Below are positions 1-8,864 of a stretch of DNA of 23,198 nucleotides, piece after piece (the stretch's first letter is position 1; each line of letters starts with the position of its first letter). The notes under the pieces are model-generated. The model saw only the letters and a list, made by a program, of their open reading frames with translations, made no database searches and was not told where the DNA came from. The stretch comes from a virus: positions 1 to 23,198 of IMG/VR virus record IMGVR_UViG_3300009375_001133. The stretch is one strand, 5' to 3'. A program made the position numbers and the translations under genes.

Positions 1-3000
1 AGTAGTTACAGGAGTGTATATAAATCCGTGAGTTAATGGATTATTCTGCCAGTCAGTTTTGTTTTCCCAATCAGCATCATATGTCACTTCATATTCGTGA
101 TAATGGGCAGAAGTAATTTGTCCGTGGATATTCGTGATTATGCCACCTTGAGTTACATCATATTCATCAACAACAGGGTGGCCGTCATTTAACCAACCAA
201 CATTATCATAAAGCGTAACAGAAGTGATATCACCATCAATTAATTGTCGTGCTTGTTCTCTTGAAAGTGGGTCAGCAGTACGTCCTCTTTGTCTATCAAC
301 TACTTGCCCCTTTTCAAAATATGAGGCGTGTCCTTTCAGTGGAGGTAATGATTCGAGCGTGAAATATCCCCAAGAACTTTCATTTGCGTGACAAGTCGTT
401 TCATCAGGTGAAGTTTGATCAGAACACATTGGACTCATCCAGAACATTGGGTTACCAAAGAACGCCACGCAAGATGCTTCGTCTGTGTATTGTGAATTGA
501 AACATTCTCCAACTCCATTATATCTTGGATCGTGTACCGAGTCAACCCAATCTCCCCAAAGAGGAGGAGTCATAATTCCACCACAAACGAGATTCGCACC
601 ATAAAATTCTGGAATTTCAAATGCTTCTCTATCCATCAGAGCACGGCCTTCTGCATAAGACATGCCTCTAGCGGTTACTTCTTTACCATGAACTACTAAA
701 TTCTTGATTTGCTCGCTATTGAAATCATGTCCGTGGAAGGCAGAAATACCAACATTCATTTGAGGTAGTTCAAAGCCTTTCGTGATGTTTGTTTCTACAA
801 GAGGAGCAAATCCGCCTTTCTGTCCATGCGAGTGAATATTTACGCCATCGTTTGCTTCAAACGATCCGATCGGCACAGAGTCGATAACGTCACAACCTAA
901 ACCATATACGTGCTGTACTTTTGAGTTTTCTCTGTTTGCTTCCCAATCTTTATATGATTTCTCTGGAGCATATTCTGCTTCTGAAACAAATGTAGACAAC
1001 CACTTGAGGATTGTCTCCATACCCCTCGAAACAATAAGCTCCCAAACTTCACAACCAACCATAGCACCATCAGTGGCTGCATCAATACCGTCAAAGATTT
1101 CAAGCATTGTGGTTGCAGATGGAAGCGTTTCGAAGTCTAGTACACGTAATTGTCTAGTGAATTCTAAGACTGTAGTTTCAGGGAACGCGTCCATGAAGTT
1201 ACGAATCTCATCATTCATTGTAGAGATTGTATATAACTTCTCTTGTATTCGGTTACCAATGAAGTGTGGCTTTGGAGATTGGTATGTGATACTCAGGTGA
1301 TCTTCAGGATGTGTGGCTTTTTGAACCCAATCAGTATGTCCCCACATAGGTGCGTCTACAAGAGCAGATCGTACCTCAAGTCCTTTCATAATCTCGATTA
1401 CATAATCTTCATATCCTTCTTCAAGGAATAAGCCAAACCCTTGGTGGTCGTGGCTAGTAAACTCTTCATCAACAGAGTATATATCAGGAATCTTGTATTG
1501 TGGTTGTAAATAAGTCCACTCGTCAGTAGCATTACCCCACTGACTGTGCATTGGTTTGTTAGTAGTTGGATCTATAGTACCGTAATTCTGTCTTTCTTTT
1601 CCATCTGAAAGAGTACTGTCAATCATCGTTCCAGCAGGAATAGTTAATGCAGCATTAGAAATGGAACCGTCCCACAACAACGCGCCCATTGGAATTATTA
1701 AGTCTTCTTGAAGCTCAAAAGTATCTGGTCGAGTCCAAATATAGTTCTTACCATGATGCACGCCATATGGCTGACCTGGTTGCCATATATCCATTGCAAC
1801 ATCAAGATAACCAAATATTGAGATTAGATAATGTGCATATTTCTCTGGTAGTTCAACAGACATTTCCACATCTGATGTGAACATATATTCAGCAAACAGC
1901 TTCAGACCAACTGGATGAACTAGTTTCTTTAATACTTCGCGGTATGCTTGTACAGGAACGTCTGATCTAATTACATATGAGAAATCTTGGTAGTAATCAT
2001 TGTCTTGTAGTTTTCTATCTGATGATAAGAAACCACCTGAATCAAGCCAGTAACCACTTGCTAACCAAACAACTGTTGCAACATCAGGCTGACCTTTCCA
2101 TGCTTCACAATCAACACGGCTCTCAGGAGCAGCATCACCCATATTCGCTTCAGACCAAGCAACGCCGTTGATGTAACAAGTACCTGGTGTTACAATACCC
2201 TCTGAGTTACATTTTACTTTACGTGGTATATTTCCAGACGTGCCAACATCCTCACGAATTTCTTCATCTTTGATGAAGTTACCATTCAACTCTGTTAGTA
2301 ATAACTTTCCTGCATCAGGCAAACGCATAGAAGCGTCGATGTCAACAAATGCAGTAGCACCAGATATCTGACCAACAATCTTCTTGTCATATAGTTTGTA
2401 GACGTTTTCTTTTTCAGCCTCAAGAGTCCAATCCAACATAATCTCTGTTGGTTGTACAAGAGATGGAGTATTAACAGTGTCAGTGTGACTTAAACGAAGA
2501 GGAGTGTTCACACCGTCTATTTCGTGAATGAAAATATCACCGTCACGTGCTTCTTCTGTTAAAGTGTTAAACTCATCAGCATACATCATGTATCCTGTTT
2601 GAGTCCAAGCATTATTTTCCTGTACGTCAAAATAATACTCACGATATGTCTTTGATATGATTTCTGAGTTGTGGATTACAAGATATCTTTCATCGTTGAT
2701 ATTCTGCACTTCCCAGTAGAGCGTCTCTGTTCCGTAGTTAGGAGTTGTATCTCCTTGAGCAACATAAGGTATTAATTCGCCACCAACGAATAGTTTAGTG
2801 TCAGCCGTGTTTCTTGGTTCTTCCTCAGCAGGAATTGCAAACCATTCAGCTTGAACAGATGTTGGATCATTAACTAATATGTGTTTATGCTCTTCTTGAA
2901 CAATAGTGTGTCCTTCTACAGTAATCCACTTTGGTTCATACCACACAGAACCAGATGCTTTCATCATCCATTGTTTTGGATATATGATATCTGCAGAAGA

Positions 3001-3402
3001 GTCAAAATCTCTTCTGAATAAGAAGTCTAATGCGTTTGTTGTGCCTTTCTCTGTATAAGTTTCTTTAATGTTCTTTGCAAGAAAAGCTTTGTCTGTAGTA
3101 GGTACGGTAGGATCAATTGCCGTCTTTGGAACATTGGCAAGATACTGCTTCTCAAATTCAGGAATAAACTGATCCAAAGCGTGGTCAACGTCGACGTTTT
3201 GAATTAAGTCTGATAATTGCTTATATTCGCCAAGCTCACCATTAACATCAGTCTCACGCTCCAAATACTCAAAGTATTTGCGTAAGAAGGTAACAAACAT
3301 TGGATGGTCTTCGCGGATATGATCCGGAACCATCCTCTCAACGAAGATAGATAAGAACTTCGCAGGATTTGTTGTAAACTGGTGATCGTTTGGATTAGAC
3401 AT
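1..3402 (-). CDS. Large structural protein in the gp7 position, partial (runs off left edge)
   Basis: I read an uninterrupted frame of 1134 codons from an ATG at 3402 to the first base of the window with no stop, so the C-terminus lies outside. The start is 2 nt after the gp6 stop, suggesting coupled translation. By position (gp25, gp6, then this) and size it matches T4 gp7, the 1032-residue baseplate wedge initiator, but I do not recognise gp7 sequence. The N-terminus (about residues 24-47, including DHPMFVTFLRKYFEYLE) resembles large virion proteins next to gp6 in marine T4-like phages. Cysteine pairs followed by Trp occur at C398/C409/W416, C967/C978 and C993/C1004/W1011, the same module as in the 645-residue protein at 5897-7834. 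Histidine-rich stretches (AFHGHDF, AHYHEYE) lie in the C-terminal third. It could instead be a fibre-attachment or fibre-like baseplate protein. Confidence 0.85.
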   Translation of the reverse strand, partial: MSNPNDHQFTTNPAKFLSIFVERMVPDHIREDHPMFVTFLRKYFEYLERETDVNGELGEYKQLSDLIQNVDVDHALDQFIPEFEKQYLANVPKTAIDPTVPTTDKAFLAKNIKETYTEKGTTNALDFLFRRDFDSSADIIYPKQWMMKASGSVWYEPKWITVEGHTIVQEEHKHILVNDPTSVQAEWFAIPAEEEPRNTADTKLFVGGELIPYVAQGDTTPNYGTETLYWEVQNINDERYLVIHNSEIISKTYREYYFDVQENNAWTQTGYMMYADEFNTLTEEARDGDIFIHEIDGVNTPLRLSHTDTVNTPSLVQPTEIMLDWTLEAEKENVYKLYDKKIVGQISGATAFVDIDASMRLPDAGKLLLTELNGNFIKDEEIREDVGTSGNIPRKVKCNSEGIVTPGTCYINGVAWSEANMGDAAPESRVDCEAWKGQPDVATVVWLASGYWLDSGGFLSSDRKLQDNDYYQDFSYVIRSDVPVQAYREVLKKLVHPVGLKLFAEYMFTSDVEMSVELPEKYAHYLISIFGYLDVAMDIWQPGQPYGVHHGKNYIWTRPDTFELQEDLIIPMGALLWDGSISNAALTIPAGTMIDSTLSDGKERQNYGTIDPTTNKPMHSQWGNATDEWTYLQPQYKIPDIYSVDEEFTSHDHQGFGLFLEEGYEDYVIEIMKGLEVRSALVDAPMWGHTDWVQKATHPEDHLSITYQSPKPHFIGNRIQEKLYTISTMNDEIRNFMDAFPETTVLEFTRQLRVLDFETLPSATTMLEIFDGIDAATDGAMVGCEVWELIVSRGMETILKWLSTFVSEAEYAPEKSYKDWEANRENSKVQHVYGLGCDVIDSVPIGSFEANDGVNIHSHGQKGGFAPLVETNITKGFELPQMNVGISAFHGHDFNSEQIKNLVVHGKEVTARGMSYAEGRALMDREAFEIPEFYGANLVCGGIMTPPLWGDWVDSVHDPRYNGVGECFNSQYTDEASCVAFFGNPMFWMSPMCSDQTSPDETTCHANESSWGYFTLESLPPLKGHASYFEKGQVVDRQRGRTADPLSREQARQLIDGDITSVTLYDNVGWLNDGHPVVDEYDVTQGGIITNIHGQITSAHYHEYEVTYDADWENKTDWQNNPLTHGFIYTPVTT

Positions 3403-3404
3403 TT

Positions 3405-5153
3405 TTAGATAGCCTGCATTGAAACATTACTACTATTTAGAACCAATAGATTGTTTCGGATAGTAGTAATATCGTTTGATTTAGGCGTACTGTATAAACT
3501 AATTACAGTGTTATTATCTATAACTGGATTGAATCCGTTTAGCTCAATTGTTCCTTCATCATAGTCGATAGTTCCTTGCTTTGTATTCAAAAATGCTTCG
3601 TTTACAATATCATATAAAAGAATGTTGCCTTGACCATCATCAAGCAATGCCATTTGCGAACCGGAAGAAGTAGCTCCAAATACAGATGATACTGCAGAAC
3701 CTGGTGTTAATGGATTGTTAAACTTGAATTGATAGTTACCAATTGTATTAGAAACTTGCAAATAGAATTTCTTATACATTTTGATGGTTGTTAGGTTGTT
3801 TGAAATTGACACATCTGTTTTATCAATAGTTTCCGTTAGACGAGAGTAACGTAGTGTTGATTTAAATTGACTAATTTCTCGTTTAAAGAAAGCGTCAATA
3901 TTATCAATAATACGACCCTCAATCTCACCAGCAGATAGTGAAGTCTCTAGTGGATTATATTTAACATCAGTGTTAACATCAATAAATGTGTATTCAGGAG
4001 AAGTGATAATTGGATTTACAGCAAGAATATTATACTTTGCTAAAATCTCATCAGTGATCTTCTGTTTGTTTAGTGGCGATAACTCAAGTCCGTGTTTAGG
4101 TTTGATGGAAATAAACACAGCACCATATTGAGGAGGATCATTATCTTCACCACCCCACACCGAAATAGAGTCGATGTTTGGATACTTCTCAAGAAGGATT
4201 GCTTTATAGTCTTCTGCTGTTACAGCACGATTTTGTCTCTCATATGTTTTTGGAGCTGTCAGACGAATAGACTCTGTGGATTCTGGATTATCACCGTAAG
4301 AGGAAATATTAACAGTTTCTACAATCACTCTATCTGCGTTATAGTTAGATCCAATTGTAGCATCTAGTGAGAACACTTGATCTACAAGTGTTGATTTGTA
4401 GTTGCCTGTTTCCCCTTGTGTTGATATATATGTCGCTTTAACTGACTGCCCGTCTAATGGAATGTATCCGAAGATTCCATTACCGAAATATAACTCTGTT
4501 ACTGCATCTAATCCTTCTTGCATAAAGTAAATATTAGAAGTGTTGTCAATCTCCGATAGCCTTTCATTGTGAATCCAAGGGATATCGTTTACAAGTAGTT
4601 GAATAGATTCTCTGTCACAACCTGCATCTCTAATGAAGAATTGCTGCGCTTCGTTATCACGGTCAAAAGTCCATTCAGTTTGTTTCATAGTACCTTGATA
4701 CAGTTTAATTTCACCAGAAAATTCACCTTCTTCATCTGGTGTAATGTTTGTAGTTTCTGATATAACGAACGGCATTGGAACACCATTTACGCTTGATGTA
4801 AATGTAGTGCCTCTATCAACAGTAATATATGAAGGATCGAGCCCATCAGTATTAAATGTTAACTTTACAATAGCTTCAGCAGATTTTATTGAGGATGGAG
4901 TATATCCTAAAGTCTTCGCATGAGATACTACAGAATTTCGTAGCGTGGCAGTGTCAAGAAATGTTTCGTTGATTGCCATATTTGTGTAATAGTTCATATA
5001 ATGAGTTGTATATGCCATTACATCAAGCATAACACTCATACCAGAACCTTCAAAATCATAGTCTACAAATTCGTTTTGTCCTTTTAGAAAAGATTTGAGG
5101 TTGGTTTTGATATCTCCAAACTCAATACTCGATATGTCTAATTTCTCTGCCAT
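3405..5153 (-). CDS. gp6: Baseplate wedge protein gp6
   Basis: A 582-residue protein of the gp6/gpJ-like baseplate wedge family. Two gp6 copies per wedge form the continuous ring around the hub that opens on sheath contraction. The N-terminal region (about 20-80, with DVMAYTTHYMNYYTNMAINETFLDTA) and the central stretch (TAPKTYERQNRAVTAEDYKAILLEKYPNIDSISVWGGED, about residues 300-340, cited in pieces as TAPKTYERQNRAVTAEDYK) are typical of this family. The length is close to T4 gp6 (660 residues). It begins 4 nt after the gp25 stop and is followed 2 nt later by the next structural gene, so the three are tightly coupled. Family assignment is by recognised sequence pattern and synteny. Confidence 0.92.
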   Translation of the reverse strand: MAEKLDISSIEFGDIKTNLKSFLKGQNEFVDYDFEGSGMSVMLDVMAYTTHYMNYYTNMAINETFLDTATLRNSVVSHAKTLGYTPSSIKSAEAIVKLTFNTDGLDPSYITVDRGTTFTSSVNGVPMPFVISETTNITPDEEGEFSGEIKLYQGTMKQTEWTFDRDNEAQQFFIRDAGCDRESIQLLVNDIPWIHNERLSEIDNTSNIYFMQEGLDAVTELYFGNGIFGYIPLDGQSVKATYISTQGETGNYKSTLVDQVFSLDATIGSNYNADRVIVETVNISSYGDNPESTESIRLTAPKTYERQNRAVTAEDYKAILLEKYPNIDSISVWGGEDNDPPQYGAVFISIKPKHGLELSPLNKQKITDEILAKYNILAVNPIITSPEYTFIDVNTDVKYNPLETSLSAGEIEGRIIDNIDAFFKREISQFKSTLRYSRLTETIDKTDVSISNNLTTIKMYKKFYLQVSNTIGNYQFKFNNPLTPGSAVSSVFGATSSGSQMALLDDGQGNILLYDIVNEAFLNTKQGTIDYDEGTIELNGFNPVIDNNTVISLYSTPKSNDITTIRNNLLVLNSSNVSMQAI

Positions 5154-5157
5154 GTTT

Positions 5158-5565
5158 TTACCTCAACCTTTCTAAAAAGAAGTCTAATTCAACAAGTTGT
5201 GACTCGTTAACTGGATTATATACAATAAAAACATCATATCCATTTCTATCAGGATCTGCTTTTACTGTAACATTTCTCAGCGTTATTCTTGGTTCTTGTG
5301 TTTGAAGTGCGTTCTCTATCTGCACTTCAATTGCAACACGAGTAGCAATACTCATTGGTTCGAATAATGAGTTGTATATGGTTGAACCAAATTGCGGATT
5401 AAAAAGACGCTCTCCCTTCTTTGTTTTAATTATATTCATAACAGCCCCATTAATCGCATTAATATCCTCTCTGCCCACAATATCATGAGTTAGGGGGTGC
5501 ACTATCATATCTAAGTCGATATCTCTATAGCGTCTATTAAGTTTTCGATTAATTGGTGCTGGCAT
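5158..5565 (-). CDS. gp25: Baseplate wedge protein gp25
   Basis: A 135-residue protein of the gp25 family, related to T6SS TssE. It connects the wedge to the first sheath ring and is needed for sheath nucleation. The family pattern is visible: an N-terminal DIDL segment, DINAINGAVMNIIKTKKGERLF near residues 34-55, then NPQFGSTIYNSLFEPMS and an acidic C-terminal beta region. The length matches T4 gp25 (132 residues). It lies directly upstream of gp6 as in T4-like genomes. A TATAAATA late-type element sits 25 bp upstream of the ATG, so this gene and gp6 may have their own late transcript. Confidence 0.95.
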   Translation of the reverse strand: MPAPINRKLNRRYRDIDLDMIVHPLTHDIVGREDINAINGAVMNIIKTKKGERLFNPQFGSTIYNSLFEPMSIATRVAIEVQIENALQTQEPRITLRNVTVKADPDRNGYDVFIVYNPVNESQLVELDFFLERLR

Positions 5566-5589
5566 GATTGTTTCTCATATGTTCAGTGA

Positions 5590-5597
5590 TATTTATA
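5590..5597 (-). promoter_or_regulatory. Candidate T4-type late promoter element upstream of gp25
   Basis: An exact TATAAATA on the minus strand lies in the short gap between the PAAR gene and gp25, 25 bp before the gp25 ATG. In T4 this octamer alone defines late promoters recognised by gp55-bearing RNA polymerase with gp33. The octamer is expected several times by chance in AT-rich DNA of this size, so its support is the intergenic placement. Confidence 0.5.
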
Positions 5598-5885
5598 TTA
5601 ATTTACAATAACATCTGAAGAACCAGACGAATTCATACTACCACAATCTATAGCATCTCCAATTCTAGCAAGAGGCATTCCGTTTACTAATACATCAGGC
5701 GATCCAGATGCTTGAGCAGCTCCATGAGGCGGACAAACAGCGCACCCGTGACTATCCCACGCATCTCCTACTCTATGTGCTCCTCTACTATTAATGTAAA
5801 CATCAGGAGAGGCAGAAACGTTTGCCCTACTTCCATAACATCCGTGTCCTGTACACACATCATTTAATCTAACTGCTCCTGGCAT
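5598..5885 (-). CDS. PAAR-domain spike tip protein
   Basis: A 95-residue PAAR protein, the metal-binding cone that caps the central spike (gp5.4 in T4) and helps pierce the outer membrane. Visible features are the N-terminal PGAVRLNDVCTGHGC, a repeated beta unit SPDVYINSRGAHRVGD (near 26-41) and SPDVLVNGMPLARIGD (near 62-77), and a final SSDVIVN. His and Cys residues (H14, C11, C16, H46, C48, C51, H54, C80) include the likely metal ligands. The ATG has a good ribosome binding site (TAGGAGAAAATATT). It sits between the 645-residue protein and gp25, within one spike/baseplate operon with the gp5-like gene. Confidence 0.93.
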   Translation of the reverse strand: MPGAVRLNDVCTGHGCYGSRANVSASPDVYINSRGAHRVGDAWDSHGCAVCPPHGAAQASGSPDVLVNGMPLARIGDAIDCGSMNSSGSSDVIVN

Positions 5886-5896
5886 AATATTTTCTC

Positions 5897-7834
5897 CTAT
5901 ACGATTTTTGAAACATCAAACGCTTTGTTTGTAGGCAATATTGAGGATAGCTCTTTGTTTTTCTTGGTGCTGTTTGTTCCTCCTGATAATATAGATCGAG
6001 CAAAACGGGTGTTAGCTTCTGTTCCAGGCTGACACTTCCAACGACCGCCTCCTGCTTTACACGCAGCTTCTGTGCTTGCCATAAAATCTGATCCGCCGTG
6101 ACAATTACAAGTTTCAATATTACTATAATCGCCAGTAGCTTCAGCAGTTTTTATCTTATCTAATGTATCGTTGAATCCGCCAGATAGTGCATCATTACCA
6201 AATTGAAACTTCGCTCCATCTCCTGCTTTATTAAAAATACCAGTAGCTAACTCTGCAAAATCTATTGGAATATCTGGTGCACTTGCAGCAGATCGAGACG
6301 GAGATGATGGATGTTTAACTGGTGTGATTTTTGCAACTGGTGATGAAGAAGCTGCTCCAACAACAGCTGGAGCACGAGGTTTAGTAGCAGCAACAGGTTT
6401 TAGAGCAGGTGCGTCTTTACCTGACCCTGCGCCTCCACCGCTGAATGTAGAACTTGCAATACCTTCAGGAGACGTCATCTCTTTGAATTCGTTAGCAGTC
6501 ATCGTGTTAACGCTCCACGTGCCTCCGCTCTCTTCACAACCAGCTTTATCGTTCCGAGACATAAATTGAGAAGCATCACCACCACTACAATTACCAACTG
6601 CTACCGTTCCTCCGTTATTGCCAATACCTCCCGCAAGTTCTGGTGCAAAATCCACAAGCTCTTTATTAGAAGCAAACTGAGCAACTGCATCATTTAATGG
6701 GTTATTTCCTCCTAAAATTTTATCTGCGAATCCAACTGGAGACACTGGCATTCCAGCAACTGCCCCATTAGGAGCTTCATTAGCTGTATCTGGTATCTCC
6801 CATTTTCCACTATCTGAATCAAACTCCATCGGCACTGTTTTAGTTTCAGTGCAAACCCATCTACCACCGTTTGCTAAACAGTCCCCTTCGTTAGTGTCCA
6901 TTGGATCACCACCGTGACAAACACAGCTTTTACCTGATCCGCCAAATGCAGGTAATGCATTCAGGTAATTAGAAAACGGCATAGCGCCTTCCTGTGCAGC
7001 TTGTCTAAAGTTTGGATTTGTGATAGCAGCTTCAGGTGAAAATGCAGGAGCTGCAACATCTGTTACATCAGCCAACGCAGGTAATCCAGAAGTTGCGTCT
7101 TTATACAAACTGATAATATCATCCATCACTGGTTCAGTGATATGAGAAAGCATCTTATTATTGTTTACAAGTCCACAAGGATCTGATGTTGCCATTTTTG
7201 CAAATGCTGCCCATTGCGACAGCTTATTCATTGTGTCAATTATTGTTGCGAGGTCTTTGGATATAAGTTTGTCCATTCCGCTATGAATTGAATCACATAT
7301 ACCTTGCGCATCACCCAACAATCCTTGGATGATGTCCATATTCATTATAACGTTGCTTAATTTTGCTGGGTTAGTTGCGTCATTGATAACTTGTTGAACA
7401 CGGTCTTGAATCTGTGGAAGATCGGCAAGCCCCATTGCATCATCTAAAACACCTTTCGAATCAAATAATGTAGCGAAACCAGCCACACAATCAAGCATAT
7501 CTGATCCTTTACCTAACTTATTTGATAATTCTCTACCTGCTTGCTGAATACCTGTGTTTTTAATGAAGTCTGTTGTTGCTGCTTGTAACGCATCCCCTGC
7601 ATAGTCACCACATTTGGTTAGATCAGCTGATAATTGATCAACTGCACCAATTGTATCTGCAAATGATGAATAGTCGTCAGGAAACGCTTGTTGCATAGCA
7701 TAAGAATCAATTCGCGATCCCATTTGCATGGCGGTAGCTGCACTTTTAATACTATCGACACTGCTCCATGCAGGTGATTTTAGTTCTTTACCAATTCCAC
7801 CTAATGCATCATTTATGTCGTTAAAAAAGCCCAT
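5897..7834 (-). CDS. Unrecognised structural protein with three Cys-Trp modules
   Basis: A 645-residue protein that I cannot assign to a T4 gene. Residues 1-290 look mostly helical (many short amphipathic Asp/Ala/Leu stretches). The rest is Gly/Ala/Pro/Ser-rich with three copies of a cysteine module: C304-V-C306-H-G-G ... C319-x6-W326-V-C328, C416 ... C433-x6-W440, and C576-N-C578-H-G-G ... C592-x6-W599-K-C601. Copies 1 and 3 are complete; copy 2 has lost the leading C-x-C and the trailing Cys. A flexible Ala/Pro/Ser linker spans about 465-522. It lies between the gp5-like spike gene (13-nt gap) and the PAAR tip gene, so a virion role at the hub, spike or distal baseplate is likely by context. 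T4 has no obvious counterpart at this position. Confidence 0.9.
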   Translation of the reverse strand: MGFFNDINDALGGIGKELKSPAWSSVDSIKSAATAMQMGSRIDSYAMQQAFPDDYSSFADTIGAVDQLSADLTKCGDYAGDALQAATTDFIKNTGIQQAGRELSNKLGKGSDMLDCVAGFATLFDSKGVLDDAMGLADLPQIQDRVQQVINDATNPAKLSNVIMNMDIIQGLLGDAQGICDSIHSGMDKLISKDLATIIDTMNKLSQWAAFAKMATSDPCGLVNNNKMLSHITEPVMDDIISLYKDATSGLPALADVTDVAAPAFSPEAAITNPNFRQAAQEGAMPFSNYLNALPAFGGSGKSCVCHGGDPMDTNEGDCLANGGRWVCTETKTVPMEFDSDSGKWEIPDTANEAPNGAVAGMPVSPVGFADKILGGNNPLNDAVAQFASNKELVDFAPELAGGIGNNGGTVAVGNCSGGDASQFMSRNDKAGCEESGGTWSVNTMTANEFKEMTSPEGIASSTFSGGGAGSGKDAPALKPVAATKPRAPAVVGAASSSPVAKITPVKHPSSPSRSAASAPDIPIDFAELATGIFNKAGDGAKFQFGNDALSGGFNDTLDKIKTAEATGDYSNIETCNCHGGSDFMASTEAACKAGGGRWKCQPGTEANTRFARSILSGGTNSTKKNKELSSILPTNKAFDVSKIV

Positions 7835-7846
7835 CAGTGTTCTCCA

Positions 7847-8854
7847 TTAAGGGTTTAATGTAATAGGATTACCTACAATCTTTGTAGTAGCGAATGATTC
7901 GCTTGTAAAGTTCTCTGCTGTCTCCATAGTAGTGTTACCAAACACCTGTACATTCCAATCGCCACCAACGTCCATATTAACATCGCCAGCAATCTGTAAA
8001 TCATAATCGCCTTCAACTTTGAGTGCACAATCACCATCAACTGTAACTGAAAGGTCGCCGCCTAAACCAGGTGTTCCATCAACATCAATAGCTTGTTTAA
8101 TATGGATAAAAGAGTCACCAGCAACGATTTCGTAATTATCATTAACAATCTTTTTGACGCGCGTTCCGTTAGGATGAATTTCTTCAAAGGTACCAGACTT
8201 ATGCTTTCTCATTAATCTTTCTGCATCAGGAGTATCATCCCACTCTTCAACATGACCAGATTCTGATTCTCTTACGTGGTTGTATGGATATTCTGCAGCA
8301 TATGGGTTCGTGGGCTCAGACCACTTGGAATTACCACCTTCTCCAGTTCCGTTGGCCACTTCAACCAACAGATCATGCGATCTTTCATCCAAATGATGTT
8401 CTGGTGTTGGCCACATATCCCCATTAATAGGATCATCAAAATCTTGATGAGCACGTCTATTAGTGTCTGGTTCCATTGCATATTTTGGATACTTCTTGTT
8501 AGGATCATTGAATCCTGATTCACCTGCGGGCATTACAGGAAATCCGCCTATAGTTCCCATTATAATCGGATCTTGACAATTCTTTCCATCTCTAAAGAAC
8601 CCAACAACGTGAGTGCCTTCTACTGGACCTAATGGAGTTGTTCCTACGCCAGAAATAGCTGCTGATGTTATTGGCTGCATTGGATATGCCCATGGCAGAT
8701 CATCAGTAGGAATACCTGTCGTTACCCCCTTCTCTTTCTTGTCTGTGTGTAAACCAAACACACGCACTCTAACACGGCCAAGACGCATTGGATCGTCTCT
8801 ATCCTCTACAACGCCTGTAAACCAAATAAAACCATCAAATCCCATAAAATTCAT
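7847..8854 (-). CDS. gp5: gp5-like central spike protein lacking a lysozyme domain
   Basis: A 335-residue protein homologous to T4 gp5 / VgrG spikes. The N-terminal OB-fold is clear (about residues 8-105: GFIWFTGVVEDRDDPMRLGR, RVRVFGLHT, then FFRDGKNCQDPIIMGTIGG). The C-terminal part (about 220-312) is a triple-stranded beta-helix of short GD-x-x-hydrophobic repeats (GDLSVTVDGDCALKVEGDYD and following), the membrane-piercing needle. T4 gp5 is 575 residues and carries a lysozyme domain between these parts; here residues 106-215 show no lysozyme-like sequence. Lysozyme-less spikes are known among marine T4-like phages. The neighbours fit: a gp27-like hub upstream and a PAAR tip downstream. It starts 10 nt after the hub gene stop. 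Confidence 0.92.
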   Translation of the reverse strand: MNFMGFDGFIWFTGVVEDRDDPMRLGRVRVRVFGLHTDKKEKGVTTGIPTDDLPWAYPMQPITSAAISGVGTTPLGPVEGTHVVGFFRDGKNCQDPIIMGTIGGFPVMPAGESGFNDPNKKYPKYAMEPDTNRRAHQDFDDPINGDMWPTPEHHLDERSHDLLVEVANGTGEGGNSKWSEPTNPYAAEYPYNHVRESESGHVEEWDDTPDAERLMRKHKSGTFEEIHPNGTRVKKIVNDNYEIVAGDSFIHIKQAIDVDGTPGLGGDLSVTVDGDCALKVEGDYDLQIAGDVNMDVGGDWNVQVFGNTTMETAENFTSESFATTKIVGNPITLNP

Positions 8855-8864
8855 AATCTACTCC

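Noticed and set aside
5869-6117. An 82-codon minus-strand ORF overlapping the end of the 645-residue protein.
   Set aside because: It lies in another frame of the cysteine-module region, which is clearly coding in the main frame.
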